Shown here: piece after piece, positions 54,661-63,851 of the stretch
How positions within the stretch are numbered: the stretch's first letter is position 1
Layout of the letters: the number at the start of each line of letters is the position of its first letter
From: PSRI01 sp041484195
Lineage (GTDB): Bacteria > Bacteroidota > Bacteroidia > Chitinophagales > Chitinophagaceae
Reading direction: 5' to 3'
DNA: 64,000 nucleotides
NCBI GenBank assembly: GCA_041484195.1
Contig: JBGPHC010000020.1
Span: forward strand, 11,427-75,426
Position numbers and translations under genes: made by a program
Notes under the pieces: generated by a model
Told to the model about the DNA's origin: nothing
The model's input: the letters and a program-made list of their open reading frames with translations, nothing else
Databases searched by the model: none

Positions 54661-55470
54661 ATGATTGAAATCAAAAATATTCGAAAAAGCTTTGGAGACA
54701 TAGTTGTCATTGATGATGTGAACGCTGTGCTGGAGCCGGGTAAGGCGAATCTAATCATTGGCACCAGTGGGAGTGGCAAAACGGTGCTGATGAAATGTCT
54801 TGTAGGACTTATTGAGCCAGACAGTGGCGAGATCTATTATGATGGTAAGGATTTTACAGTGATGAATGATGAGGAAAGAAAAGAATTGCGCCAGCAGATC
54901 GGGATGCTTTTCCAGGGATCGGCCCTGTTTGACAGCATGACCGTTGAACAAAATGTGATGTTCCCCCTCGACATGTTCACCAAATGGACTTTTACCGAAA
55001 AACTGAAAAGGGTAAACGAAGTTTTGGACAGGGTGAATCTGCAGGATGCCAACCACAAGTTTCCCGCTGAAATCAGCGGCGGCATGAAAAAACGTGTGGG
55101 CATCGCGAGGGCCATCGTGCTCAATCCCAAATACCTTTTTTGTGATGAACCCAATTCAGGACTGGATCCACAGACAGCCCTGGTGATCGACAAACTTATT
55201 TACCAGATCACAAAAGAATTCAAAACCACCACCGTGGTAAATACCCACGACATGAACAGTGTGATGGAAATCGGAGATCATATCATCTATTTGTATCAGG
55301 GCAAAAAGGAATGGGAAGGCAATAACAAGGAAATCATTTTCAACAAAAACAAATTACTGAATGAATTTATTTTCGCTTCGGAATTTCTACAGGACGCAAA
55401 GGATATGCGCATGCTGGAACTCAAGGGAAAGATTTCGAATGAGAGGAATATGGACGACTTACTGAAATAG
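54661..55470 (+). CDS. MlaF-type ABC ATPase
   Basis: A 269-aa ATPase that energises the MlaE-type permease upstream. Walker A IGTSGSGKTVLMKCLVG, signature ISGGMKKRVGIARAI and Walker B YLFCDEPNSGLDPQT (with the NSGLDP variant typical of MlaF) are complete, as is the switch NTHDMNSV. A TTG two codons upstream is an alternative start; the ATG at 54661 is preferred. The C-terminal 30 residues extend beyond the usual ATPase core and may contact the permease. Confidence 0.9.
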   Translation: MIEIKNIRKSFGDIVVIDDVNAVLEPGKANLIIGTSGSGKTVLMKCLVGLIEPDSGEIYYDGKDFTVMNDEERKELRQQIGMLFQGSALFDSMTVEQNVMFPLDMFTKWTFTEKLKRVNEVLDRVNLQDANHKFPAEISGGMKKRVGIARAIVLNPKYLFCDEPNSGLDPQTALVIDKLIYQITKEFKTTTVVNTHDMNSVMEIGDHIIYLYQGKKEWEGNNKEIIFNKNKLLNEFIFASEFLQDAKDMRMLELKGKISNERNMDDLLK

Positions 55471-55520
55471 ATCCTGGCAGTTGTCGATTCATCCCGGAGC
55501 CGTTTATCCCCGAAATCCCC

Positions 55521-55528
55521 TATTTTTG
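55521..55528 (+). promoter_or_regulatory. Candidate sucD promoter -7 box
   Basis: TATTTTTG is an exact TAnnTTTG match 55 bases before the sucD ATG. No strong -33 TTTG is found about 20 bases upstream. Confidence 0.4.
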
Positions 55529-55583
55529 CCCACCCAATCCTCCATCATTGCGGAGGGCGTATTAAAAATCTCAATGATTGGCT

Positions 55584-56480
55584 ATGGCTGTTTTAGTTAA
55601 TAAGAAATCCAAAATAATTGTTCAGGGATTCACTGGCACGGAAGGAACATTTCATGCTTCCCAGATGATTGAATATGGTACCAATGTGGTGGGTGGTGTT
55701 ACGCCTGGCAAGGGAGGGCAAACCCATATCGAAAGGCCCGTGTTCAATGCCGTGTACGATGCTGTAAAGCAAACCGGAGCAGATGTTTCCATCATTTTTG
55801 TTCCTCCGGCATTTGCCGCCGACGCGATAATGGAAGCGACAGAAGCAGGCATCAAATTGGTGGTCTGCATAACGGAAGGAATTCCAGTACAGGACATGGT
55901 AAAAGTGAAGAATTATCTGCAAGGCACCAGCACAAGACTTATTGGGCCGAACTGTCCAGGAGTCATTACGGCCGATGAAAGCAAGGTGGGCATCATGCCT
56001 GGTTTCATTTTCAAAAAAGGAAGGATCGGAATCGTTTCCAAATCCGGCACGCTCACTTACGAGGCAGCTGACCAGGTGGCTAAGGCTGGTTTAGGCATTT
56101 CCACTGCCATTGGTATTGGCGGTGACCCGATCATTGGAACCACTACCCGGGAAGCAGTTGAACTATTTATGAATGATAGAGAAACAGATGGAATCGTGAT
56201 GATCGGTGAGATTGGTGGTAATATGGAAGCCGAGGCAGCTTACTGGATCAAAGACAATGGCACGAAACCGGTTGTAGGATTTATTGCCGGCCAAACGGCT
56301 CCTCCCGGAAGACGGATGGGTCATGCGGGAGCTATTGTTGGCGGGGCCGATGATACGGCCGCAGCCAAAATGAAGATATTGAGAGAATGCGGCATTACAG
56401 TGGTGGACAGCCCTGCGGACATCGGAAAAATGATGGCTGAGGTGCTCGGCAGGAAAGCGATCAAGCCAGCCAAAATCTAA
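55584..56480 (+). CDS. sucD: Succinyl-CoA ligase (ADP/GDP-forming) alpha subunit
   Basis: A 298-aa alpha subunit of the citric-acid-cycle enzyme that makes ATP or GTP from succinyl-CoA. It has the CoA-binding start KKSKIIVQGFTGTEGTFHASQMI, the phosphohistidine motif MGHAGAIVGG, and ESKVGIMPG followed by GIVSKSGTLTYEA. Length is normal. The beta subunit (sucC) is not next to it; in many Bacteroidota the two are separate. It starts 113 bases after the ATPase gene; the upstream TATTTTTG at 55521-55528 matches the -7 consensus and may be its own promoter. Confidence 0.96.
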   Translation: MAVLVNKKSKIIVQGFTGTEGTFHASQMIEYGTNVVGGVTPGKGGQTHIERPVFNAVYDAVKQTGADVSIIFVPPAFAADAIMEATEAGIKLVVCITEGIPVQDMVKVKNYLQGTSTRLIGPNCPGVITADESKVGIMPGFIFKKGRIGIVSKSGTLTYEAADQVAKAGLGISTAIGIGGDPIIGTTTREAVELFMNDRETDGIVMIGEIGGNMEAEAAYWIKDNGTKPVVGFIAGQTAPPGRRMGHAGAIVGGADDTAAAKMKILRECGITVVDSPADIGKMMAEVLGRKAIKPAKI

Positions 56481-56511
56481 AATATAATTTCAGCGAACCG
56501 AATAATCCCTG

Positions 56512-56533
56512 CCCCGCCCCGAGCGGGGTTTTT
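56512..56533 (+). terminator. Rho-independent terminator after sucD
   Basis: CCCCGC (56512-56517) pairs with GCGGGG (56523-56528) around loop CCCGA, followed by TTTTT at 56529-56533, 31 bases after the sucD stop. Confidence 0.8.
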
Positions 56534-56638
56534 GATTGCCTCAATTCCCCAGAATATTCATTCTTAAGAAAAATTATGCAAAGTTTCTGAATGAGGCATC
56601 ATAATTAGCAAAGGCATTTTATAACTTGTAAGAACAGG

Positions 56639-59600
56639 ATGATGAACCCAACAAATATTGAAATGGCAATTTTCAGCAAGACTCTGGTCAGAATCTTCAG
56701 CGGCCTGCTTCTATTCTTCAGCCTCCTGGCTTGCGAAGCTGGCGCCCAGACCAAAATGACAAGTTATGACAGCGCCTGGAAAAAGATTGATAAGCTCATC
56801 CAGGAAAAAGGATTGAATAAATCCGCTCTCAGCGAGGTCAATAAAATCTATGAAAAAGCGAAGAAGGAAAGGAATGACGCTCAAATGATCAAGGCCCTGT
56901 TATACCAGCTAAACCTGGGACAAAACCTGGAAGAAAATGGCGTGGAGAAGAATATACAGAAAATTGAAAATGAGATCCAGTCGGCCAGGGAACCCGCAAA
57001 ATCTATTCTCAATTCGCTGGCGGCAGAAATGTATTGGAACTATTTTCAAAACAACCGCTGGAATTTGTACAACAGGACTCAGACCATCAATTTCAAAAAA
57101 GAGGATATTGTCACCTGGGGCATGGAAGATTTCCATCGGAAGATTGGCGAACTGTATCTGCAATCTATACGCGAAGAAAATTTGCTTCAACTGAAGCCGC
57201 TGGCTCCCTTCGATCCTATTATTCTCAAGGGAAACACGCGTTACCTGAGGCCCACCCTATACGATTTGTTGGCTCACCGGGCGCTTAGCTATTTTCAAAA
57301 TGACGAAAGGGATATCACCAAACCCGCATTTGCTTTCCAGATCGACCAGAAAGCGGCATTTGGAACGGCAGCCGATTTCATTCAACAACATTTTACGACC
57401 AATGACCCGGCTTCCCTCCTCCACAAGGCGATTTTCATCTACCAAAATCTACTGGCATTTCATCTGCATGATGCCAACCCAGACGCGCTCCTCGACGCAG
57501 ACCTGAAACGCATTCAATTTGTGAGACTATATGGCGTCATGCCCAACAAAGATGAATTATACCGCGAGGCCCTGACTCAATTGACGGTCCAATACCAAAA
57601 TCAACCTGCCGCATCACAAGCCTGGGGCCTGCTGGCGGAATATTATTTTGAAAAAGGAGCATCTTATGATCCCGCAAAAGGAGATGACAGTTACAAATAT
57701 GCATTCCGTACCTCCAAGGAAATCTGTGAAAAAACCATTCGCAATTTACCCGAAACAGAAGGAGCCATCAATTGTCAAAACCTGTTGAACCAGATATTAA
57801 GGCCATCGGTCCAATTGCAGACGGAAAAAGTGAATCTGCCAGACCAACCATTTAGGACCCTTGTCAGTTATAATAACTTCAATACGATCTATCTCCGCCT
57901 GGTCAGGTTGGACAAATCGCTGAAAGACCAATTGCAAAATCGCAATGACGAAGCCTATTGGAAAAAACTGCAATCCCTTTCTGCTTTTCGCAGTTGGCAA
58001 CAGGTCCTGCCGCCTTCCGATGATTTTCGAAGCCATAGTACGGAAATAAAGATTGATCCTCTACCCATGGGTGAATACGCGTTGCTGACCAGTGCAAAAG
58101 CGGACTTCAACCTTGAAAAAAATCCATTGGCTGTTCAATATTTCTACGTCTCCAATATTAGTTATGCCAGCAATGGAAATGATTATTTCGTACTGCATAG
58201 GGAAACTGGCAAACCTTTGTCAAATGCTTCCATACAGGTATGGGCCCTGCAATACGATTACACCGACAGGAAGAATGTTCTTCAAAAAGCGGAGAATCTA
58301 AAAGCCGACAGGAATGGCTTTTTCAGGATTCAGTCAAAATCCAAAACGCAGCGGAATATAAGGCTCGAAATAAACTGGGAGAAAGACCATTTGTTCATGG
58401 ATGACTACCAATACAGCCTCCTGTATTATCGCGACCCTTCTGAGGAGGTTACAACAGAAAACTATGAAGGAAAAAATGCCAGGGTGTACCTCTTCTCAGA
58501 CCGGAGTATTTACCGCCCCGGCCAATTAGTGTATTATAAAGGAATAGGAATCACAAGAGATTCGCTTACTCATAAGCCCAGGATTATGCGTTCAAAGGAC
58601 AGCATTGAAGTTGATTTGCTCGACGCGAATGGCCAGACCATTGATTCGGTGTACCTAAGCTTCAATGAATTTGGATCATTTCATGGTCAGTTCAGGCTGC
58701 CACAGAATGTATTGAATGGGGAGTTCAGCATTAATGTTCCATACTATGCTAACAGTCAACTGGCTTTTTCGGTTGAAGAATATAAGCGGCCAAAATTCCA
58801 TGTTGAATTGGAAAATCTCAAGGGCAGTTATCGCGTGAATGATACTGTTACTGTAATAGGATTTGCACACGCCTATGCAGGAAATAACCTGGATGGAGCA
58901 GCGGTAAAATACAGGGTCAGCAGGAGGGCAAGATTCGTGTATCCCTGGCTGTATGGCCGCTGGGGCATGCCGCGGACTTCAACAATGGAAATTACAAATG
59001 GCAAGACCATCACCGATTCTCTCGGGAAATTCCAGATTCAATTCCCGGCCATACCCGATCTGTCAGTAGCACAGCAACTGGATCCTGTGTTTGACTACAC
59101 GGTGGAAGCCGATGTTACCGATATCAACGGCGAAACCAGGAGCGCCTCCGCGCTTGTGCCTGTAGGTTATATATCTCTGGTCCTGCAATTGCGATTGCCG
59201 CAAAAAGGTATTCTTGCTATAGATAGCTTCAGGAATATCGCGGTTTCAGTCAAGAACCTGGCCGGTGAATCCGAACCGGCAAAAGTGGAACTCCATGTCT
59301 ATCCATTAAAAGTTCCGCAGCGTGTGATACGCAAGAGGTATTGGACCAATCCTGATCAATTTGTATACAGCGAAGCGGAATTCCTAAAATATTTTCCCCA
59401 CGACGAATACAGGAATGAGAGCAATTATCTCGACTGGAAAAAAGCAAACCCAATTTTCAATGATACCCTAAGCACTTCGCGGGCCGCAGGATTCAATATT
59501 CCGCGGGCCGCATTCAGACAAGGCTGGTATATGGCAGAAGCCATTGCACATGACCGTTATGGCAAGGAGGTGAAGGCCGTGGAATATTTCCAGTTATATG

Positions 59601-62600
59601 ATCCCAAAGATCCCGGCACCCCCAGTCCAACCTATTCGTGGAATGCAGCCATTCAAAGTGAAGTGCAACCAGGTGAAAAAGCCAGGTTCCTGACCGGCAC
59701 CGGCGCGGAAAACCTGTTTATGATACTACAAACAGAGAAAGCGCAAGATCAAACTGAGGCCCCTGGGAAATATGAATTTACCACGTTGAATCATGAAAAG
59801 AAATATTTTGAATACCCGGTTACAGAGGAAGAGCGTGGTGGGTTTGGGATTTGGCAATTCTTCGTAAAAGACAACCGATTTTATAGCAACAGATGGGAAG
59901 TTTCAGTACCCTGGTCAAACAAAGAACTTTCGATCAGTTTCGAGACCTTACGCGATAAACTGGAACCCGGAAGCCAGGAAGAGTGGAAACTCAGGATCAG
60001 TGGTAATAAGGGGGAGAAATTGGCAGCCGAGTTGCTCGCGGGCATGTACGACGCTTCATTGGATCAGTTCAAGCCCCATGCCTGGGAAAAGCCGGGCATT
60101 TGGAATGATTTTGCCGGCAGGTATCATTGGTCTGCACAAAATAGCTTCGCCAGTGTTCAATCCAATCAAAAATGGTGGCCTGAAAGCAATACCAAATACT
60201 TTCAAAAGAACTACGATCAACTCAATACATTCTGGAATAATGTCGTCGTCGCGGGCTATGGAAGACGCAATATGGCAGCGGCAAAACCAAATAATGGGGA
60301 AATAATTTATGGAGCCATTGCTGCAGACACTGCGACCCGACTCATGGAAAAATTCGAGCTGGAGGGTAAGGCAGCAGGGCTTCAAATTGAAAACGTCTCC
60401 GAGCCAGTTCCTTCTGAACCTCAATCGGAACCTTCAAATATCAGTATAAGAAAAAATTTCAATGAAACCGCCTTCTTCTTCCCGGATCTGAAGACTGATG
60501 CTGATGGTGCGGTCGAATTTTCTTTCAGGATGCCCGAAGCGCTGACGCAATGGAAGCTGATGGCATTGGCCCATACAAAGGACCTCGCGTTGGGTTACGC
60601 TACCAAATCGGTCATCACCCAAAAAAAATTGATGGTTCAGCCCAATCCTCCACGCTTCCTGAGAGAAGGAGATAAACTGGATTTTAGCGCCAAGATCGTA
60701 AACCTCAGCGATACAGAAATGGTAGGCAAGGCCTTGTTGCAATTGATAGATGCCACCACCAACCAAGCGGTTGATGGCTGGTTCCAGAACCTATTCCCCG
60801 TGCAGTATTTCACCATCGGTGCCGGACAAAGCACGGTCACGAACTTTCCCATCACCATACCTTTCAACTATGACAAGCCATTACAGTATCGTATAGTTGC
60901 CGAATCAGGAAATTATAGCGACGGCGAGGAGAATATCCTGCCCGTGCTGACCAATCGTATGTTGATTACAGAAAGCCTGTCTTTACCCATGAATGGAGAA
61001 TCAGCCAGGGATTTCAGGTTTGAGAAACTGATTCAAACCGGCTCCGATAGCGCAAGCCAGTCCTTGAGCAATCGTTCCCTGACTGTTGAATTCACAACCA
61101 ACCCGGCCTGGTATGCCATCCAGGCCCTGCCCTTTTTGATGGAATTCCCTTATGAGTGTGCAGAGCAAACATTCAACCGATACTATGCCAATGCGCTGGC
61201 CACGACTATTGCAAACAGTTCTCCACGCATCAAAACTATATTCGAGAAATGGAAGGAACTTGACAGTTCAGTGCTTCTTTCAAACCTTGAAAAGAATGAA
61301 GATTTGAAATCAGTTTTGCTCGAAGAAACGCCCTGGGTATTGGAAGCCCGGAATGAAACTGCAAGAAAAAAGAATCTGGCATTGCTTTTCGATTTGATGC
61401 GAATGAGCAGGGAATTGAATGGCAGTCTCGATAAGCTGCGTGAAATGCAAACACCCAATGGAGGCTTTTCATGGTTTAAGGGTGGGCCCGATGACCGTTA
61501 TATCACCCAATACATCCTCACAGGAATTGGCCATCTCCGGCAACTCAAAGCGGTTTCAGGGGAACAGGTCCGGGCCTGGGATGGGGTCACAGGAAAGGCC
61601 TTGCAATACCTGGACAAGCGGATCAGGGAAGAATATGATGCCCTGCGCAAGCAGAAATCCGACCTCAGGAAGAATCAACTGAGCTATAACGCTATCCAAT
61701 ACCTGTACATGCGGAATTTCTTCAAGGATCAAAAGTTGGCGACGGGCACGGAGGGAGCCTATAATTTTTACAGGAGTCAGTCTCAAAAATTCTGGTTGCA
61801 GCAAAGCTCTTATATGCAGGGGATGATTGCCCTTGCCTTGTTCAGATCAGGCGATATGAAAACGCCTAAATCCATACTCGCCTCGCTGAAGGAAAATGCA
61901 CTTCATAATGAGGAACTCGGAATGTATTGGAAAGAGAACCGCGGAGGTTATTACTGGTACCAGGCGCCCACAGAAATACAATCACTGCTTATAGAAGCTT
62001 TCGGGGAAATTGCCAAAGACATGAAGTCGCTGAATGAAATGAAGACCTGGTTGCTCAAACAAAAACAAACGCAGAACTGGGCCAGCACCAAGGCCACCGC
62101 CGATGCCTGTTATGCATTGCTGTTAGGTGGCTCCGACTGGCTGCAGAAAGAACCATTGGTAACCATCAGCCTCGGAGAACGGACATTCAAATCTGATTCA
62201 GGATCAGAAGCCGGTACCGGGTATTTCCACGAAACAATTCCGGGAGTTGAAGTGAAACCTGCCATGGGCAATATACATGTAACACTTGGTTCGCAAGCCA
62301 ATCCATCCATAGGAGAAAGCTCAGGGCCCCCCGCCTGGGGCGCGGTTTACTGGCAATACTTTGAAGATCTGGACAAGATAACTCCCTCAGCAACGCCGCT
62401 ACAACTGAGCAAAAAAATATTTTTGGAGAGGAACAGCAGCAGGGGGCCGGTACTTGAGCCGGTAAATGACGGAGACGAACTAAAACCCGGTGACAAGCTA
62501 AAAGTGAGGATTGAACTGAGGGCAGACCGCGATATGGAATACGTGCACATGAAAGACATGCGTGCTGCTGGAACGGAACCTGTGAATGTCTTGAGCGGCT

Positions 62601-62818
62601 ACCGTTGGCAGGGAGGCCTGGGTTACTATGAAACCACCAGGGATGCCAGCACCAATTTCTTCTTCAATTGGCTTCCAAAAGGAACCTATGTATTCGAATA
62701 TCCTTTGTTTGTATCCAATGCAGGGAATTTTTCAGTGGGAGTGGCAACCATACAATGCATGTATGCGCCTGAGTTCAGCAGTCATTCGGAAGGAATCAGG
62801 ATTAGGGTCACACATTGA
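56639..62818 (+). CDS. Large alpha-2-macroglobulin (2059 aa), second type
   Basis: A secreted or lipid-anchored protease-trap protein. The N-terminal signal (GLLLFFSLLACEAGAQT) could be cut as a lipoprotein at LLAC or after GAQ. About 400 residues of helical sequence follow before the macroglobulin part. That part has the MG core (YLFSDRSIYRPGQLVYYKGIGI), the bait region, the middle domain FFPDLKTDADGAVEFSFRMPEALTQWKLMALAHTKDL and the thioester domain. The thioester motif ECAEQ has C1507, intact, followed by TPNGGFSWFKGGPDDRYITQYIL. The protein is longer than the PbpC-linked homologue at 17223-22781 and differs in domain order at the N-terminus. In-frame ATGs at 56642 and 56663 are alternative starts. 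A terminator follows at 62822-62858. Confidence 0.88.
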   Translation: MMNPTNIEMAIFSKTLVRIFSGLLLFFSLLACEAGAQTKMTSYDSAWKKIDKLIQEKGLNKSALSEVNKIYEKAKKERNDAQMIKALLYQLNLGQNLEENGVEKNIQKIENEIQSAREPAKSILNSLAAEMYWNYFQNNRWNLYNRTQTINFKKEDIVTWGMEDFHRKIGELYLQSIREENLLQLKPLAPFDPIILKGNTRYLRPTLYDLLAHRALSYFQNDERDITKPAFAFQIDQKAAFGTAADFIQQHFTTNDPASLLHKAIFIYQNLLAFHLHDANPDALLDADLKRIQFVRLYGVMPNKDELYREALTQLTVQYQNQPAASQAWGLLAEYYFEKGASYDPAKGDDSYKYAFRTSKEICEKTIRNLPETEGAINCQNLLNQILRPSVQLQTEKVNLPDQPFRTLVSYNNFNTIYLRLVRLDKSLKDQLQNRNDEAYWKKLQSLSAFRSWQQVLPPSDDFRSHSTEIKIDPLPMGEYALLTSAKADFNLEKNPLAVQYFYVSNISYASNGNDYFVLHRETGKPLSNASIQVWALQYDYTDRKNVLQKAENLKADRNGFFRIQSKSKTQRNIRLEINWEKDHLFMDDYQYSLLYYRDPSEEVTTENYEGKNARVYLFSDRSIYRPGQLVYYKGIGITRDSLTHKPRIMRSKDSIEVDLLDANGQTIDSVYLSFNEFGSFHGQFRLPQNVLNGEFSINVPYYANSQLAFSVEEYKRPKFHVELENLKGSYRVNDTVTVIGFAHAYAGNNLDGAAVKYRVSRRARFVYPWLYGRWGMPRTSTMEITNGKTITDSLGKFQIQFPAIPDLSVAQQLDPVFDYTVEADVTDINGETRSASALVPVGYISLVLQLRLPQKGILAIDSFRNIAVSVKNLAGESEPAKVELHVYPLKVPQRVIRKRYWTNPDQFVYSEAEFLKYFPHDEYRNESNYLDWKKANPIFNDTLSTSRAAGFNIPRAAFRQGWYMAEAIAHDRYGKEVKAVEYFQLYDPKDPGTPSPTYSWNAAIQSEVQPGEKARFLTGTGAENLFMILQTEKAQDQTEAPGKYEFTTLNHEKKYFEYPVTEEERGGFGIWQFFVKDNRFYSNRWEVSVPWSNKELSISFETLRDKLEPGSQEEWKLRISGNKGEKLAAELLAGMYDASLDQFKPHAWEKPGIWNDFAGRYHWSAQNSFASVQSNQKWWPESNTKYFQKNYDQLNTFWNNVVVAGYGRRNMAAAKPNNGEIIYGAIAADTATRLMEKFELEGKAAGLQIENVSEPVPSEPQSEPSNISIRKNFNETAFFFPDLKTDADGAVEFSFRMPEALTQWKLMALAHTKDLALGYATKSVITQKKLMVQPNPPRFLREGDKLDFSAKIVNLSDTEMVGKALLQLIDATTNQAVDGWFQNLFPVQYFTIGAGQSTVTNFPITIPFNYDKPLQYRIVAESGNYSDGEENILPVLTNRMLITESLSLPMNGESARDFRFEKLIQTGSDSASQSLSNRSLTVEFTTNPAWYAIQALPFLMEFPYECAEQTFNRYYANALATTIANSSPRIKTIFEKWKELDSSVLLSNLEKNEDLKSVLLEETPWVLEARNETARKKNLALLFDLMRMSRELNGSLDKLREMQTPNGGFSWFKGGPDDRYITQYILTGIGHLRQLKAVSGEQVRAWDGVTGKALQYLDKRIREEYDALRKQKSDLRKNQLSYNAIQYLYMRNFFKDQKLATGTEGAYNFYRSQSQKFWLQQSSYMQGMIALALFRSGDMKTPKSILASLKENALHNEELGMYWKENRGGYYWYQAPTEIQSLLIEAFGEIAKDMKSLNEMKTWLLKQKQTQNWASTKATADACYALLLGGSDWLQKEPLVTISLGERTFKSDSGSEAGTGYFHETIPGVEVKPAMGNIHVTLGSQANPSIGESSGPPAWGAVYWQYFEDLDKITPSATPLQLSKKIFLERNSSRGPVLEPVNDGDELKPGDKLKVRIELRADRDMEYVHMKDMRAAGTEPVNVLSGYRWQGGLGYYETTRDASTNFFFNWLPKGTYVFEYPLFVSNAGNFSVGVATIQCMYAPEFSSHSEGIRIRVTH

Positions 62819-62821
62819 CCA

Positions 62822-62858
62822 AAACCCCGGTGCATACACATGTCCCGGGGTTTATTTT
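62822..62858 (+). terminator. Rho-independent terminator after the large alpha-2-macroglobulin gene
   Basis: AAACCCCGG (62822-62830) pairs perfectly with CCGGGGTTT (62845-62853), 14-base loop, followed by ATTTTT. It begins 4 bases after the stop codon. Confidence 0.8.
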
Positions 62859-62954
62859 TGAATTTATTTTTATCCGGGAATTTATTCCTTTTATTTTTGA
62901 ATGGATAAGACCCGCATACGGGATGCATTTCAATAACCTTTTCTTCCATACAAA

Positions 62955-63389
62955 ATGAGCCAATACCGAATCTATTCAATCCCCGCCCGCTTCAGACGGG
63001 TGGAAAATTTACACATTCTGCTCTGGTTGATCAAAGACGCCTGCTGGGCCACTAATTTCCGGACCCTGGGAATTTTCATGATTATTCCCACTTTGACCGT
63101 AGCCATCATGATTACCTGGCAAACGCGCAAAATTCAAGCAGAGCTCTTGCATAACCTGGCGGTGGTATTTTGGATCACCGCGAATTGCCTCTGGATGGTC
63201 GGGGAATTTTTTGGATGGGATGAAGGAACTTTCGGACTCCGTCACATGGCGCTCATTCCATTTGGATTGGGCTTGTGCATATTGGCGTATTATTATATTG
63301 CACTGGCGCCCAATCCGGCTTTTCATAGGAAGATGCATGAAAAGGCCGAGGAATTGGTCAAGGAAGAATTTTCACATCCCGCAAACTGA
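62955..63389 (+). CDS. Small membrane protein of unknown function
   Basis: A 144-aa protein that I do not recognise. After a 20-residue hydrophilic start come three or four hydrophobic segments (about 38-56, 67-83 and 97-114), then a charged C-terminal helix ending KMHEKAEELVKEEF. It is tryptophan-rich (ILLWLIKDACWATNF, FWITANCLWMVGEFFGW). It follows the large alpha-2-macroglobulin gene by 136 bases, beyond its terminator, and converges with the zinc-peptidase gene 6 bases away. The function is unknown. Confidence 0.6.
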   Translation: MSQYRIYSIPARFRRVENLHILLWLIKDACWATNFRTLGIFMIIPTLTVAIMITWQTRKIQAELLHNLAVVFWITANCLWMVGEFFGWDEGTFGLRHMALIPFGLGLCILAYYYIALAPNPAFHRKMHEKAEELVKEEFSHPAN

Positions 63390-63395
63390 ATTTAC

Positions 63396-63851
63396 TCATT
63401 CCGTTTCTGTGGCAATCAATATTGGTGTTTTCCGCATAGGATCCTGGTTGAGGAGCGAGCATATGGCCAGGTAATATTCTGGTAATTGCTGGTAGAATTC
63501 CTGAGGCTTTTCGAAAAAAGTCTCTACAGAAACGGCCCAGAATTCATTGTAATCAGTGGCTGCGTATGGGTCAAACAAATAAGCAGTACCGGACTTCATG
63601 CTCTCAAATACCGGCCGGGCGATTTTTGAAAATTGGCTGAACCTGTCTTTGAATTCTTCGTCTTCCACACCATACCCGGTAAAATTCACATAAGCCAGCG
63701 CATGCGCCATTTCATGCAGGCCCACATTCTGCGCATCTGAATAATTTTCATATCCCTTCATGAAATTGGTCCACGAAAGATAGATGCCCCTGCTGTTCAC
63801 ATGGCCCTGAAATGGCGTTTGAAAATAACCATAGTAATAGTCGTGGTGCAT
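63396..63851 (-). CDS. MtfA-like zinc peptidase (M90 family), short or broken at the N-terminus
   Basis: A 151-aa frame from ATG at 63851. It carries the peptidase motif HEMAH (H46, E47, H50) in NVGLHEMAHALAYVNF and the typical preceding stretch RGIYLSWTNFMKGYEN, and ends with a helical part (FWAVSVETFFEKPQEFYQQLPEYYLAI), all as in MtfA/DgsA peptidases. Full MtfA proteins have about 250-270 residues; here the first 100 or so are missing. The frame upstream is closed by a TAA seven codons before the ATG, and the remaining 150 bases in the window show no fitting sequence. It is either a 5'-truncated pseudogene or a short variant. Confidence 0.65.
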   Translation of the reverse strand: MHHDYYYGYFQTPFQGHVNSRGIYLSWTNFMKGYENYSDAQNVGLHEMAHALAYVNFTGYGVEDEEFKDRFSQFSKIARPVFESMKSGTAYLFDPYAATDYNEFWAVSVETFFEKPQEFYQQLPEYYLAICSLLNQDPMRKTPILIATETE

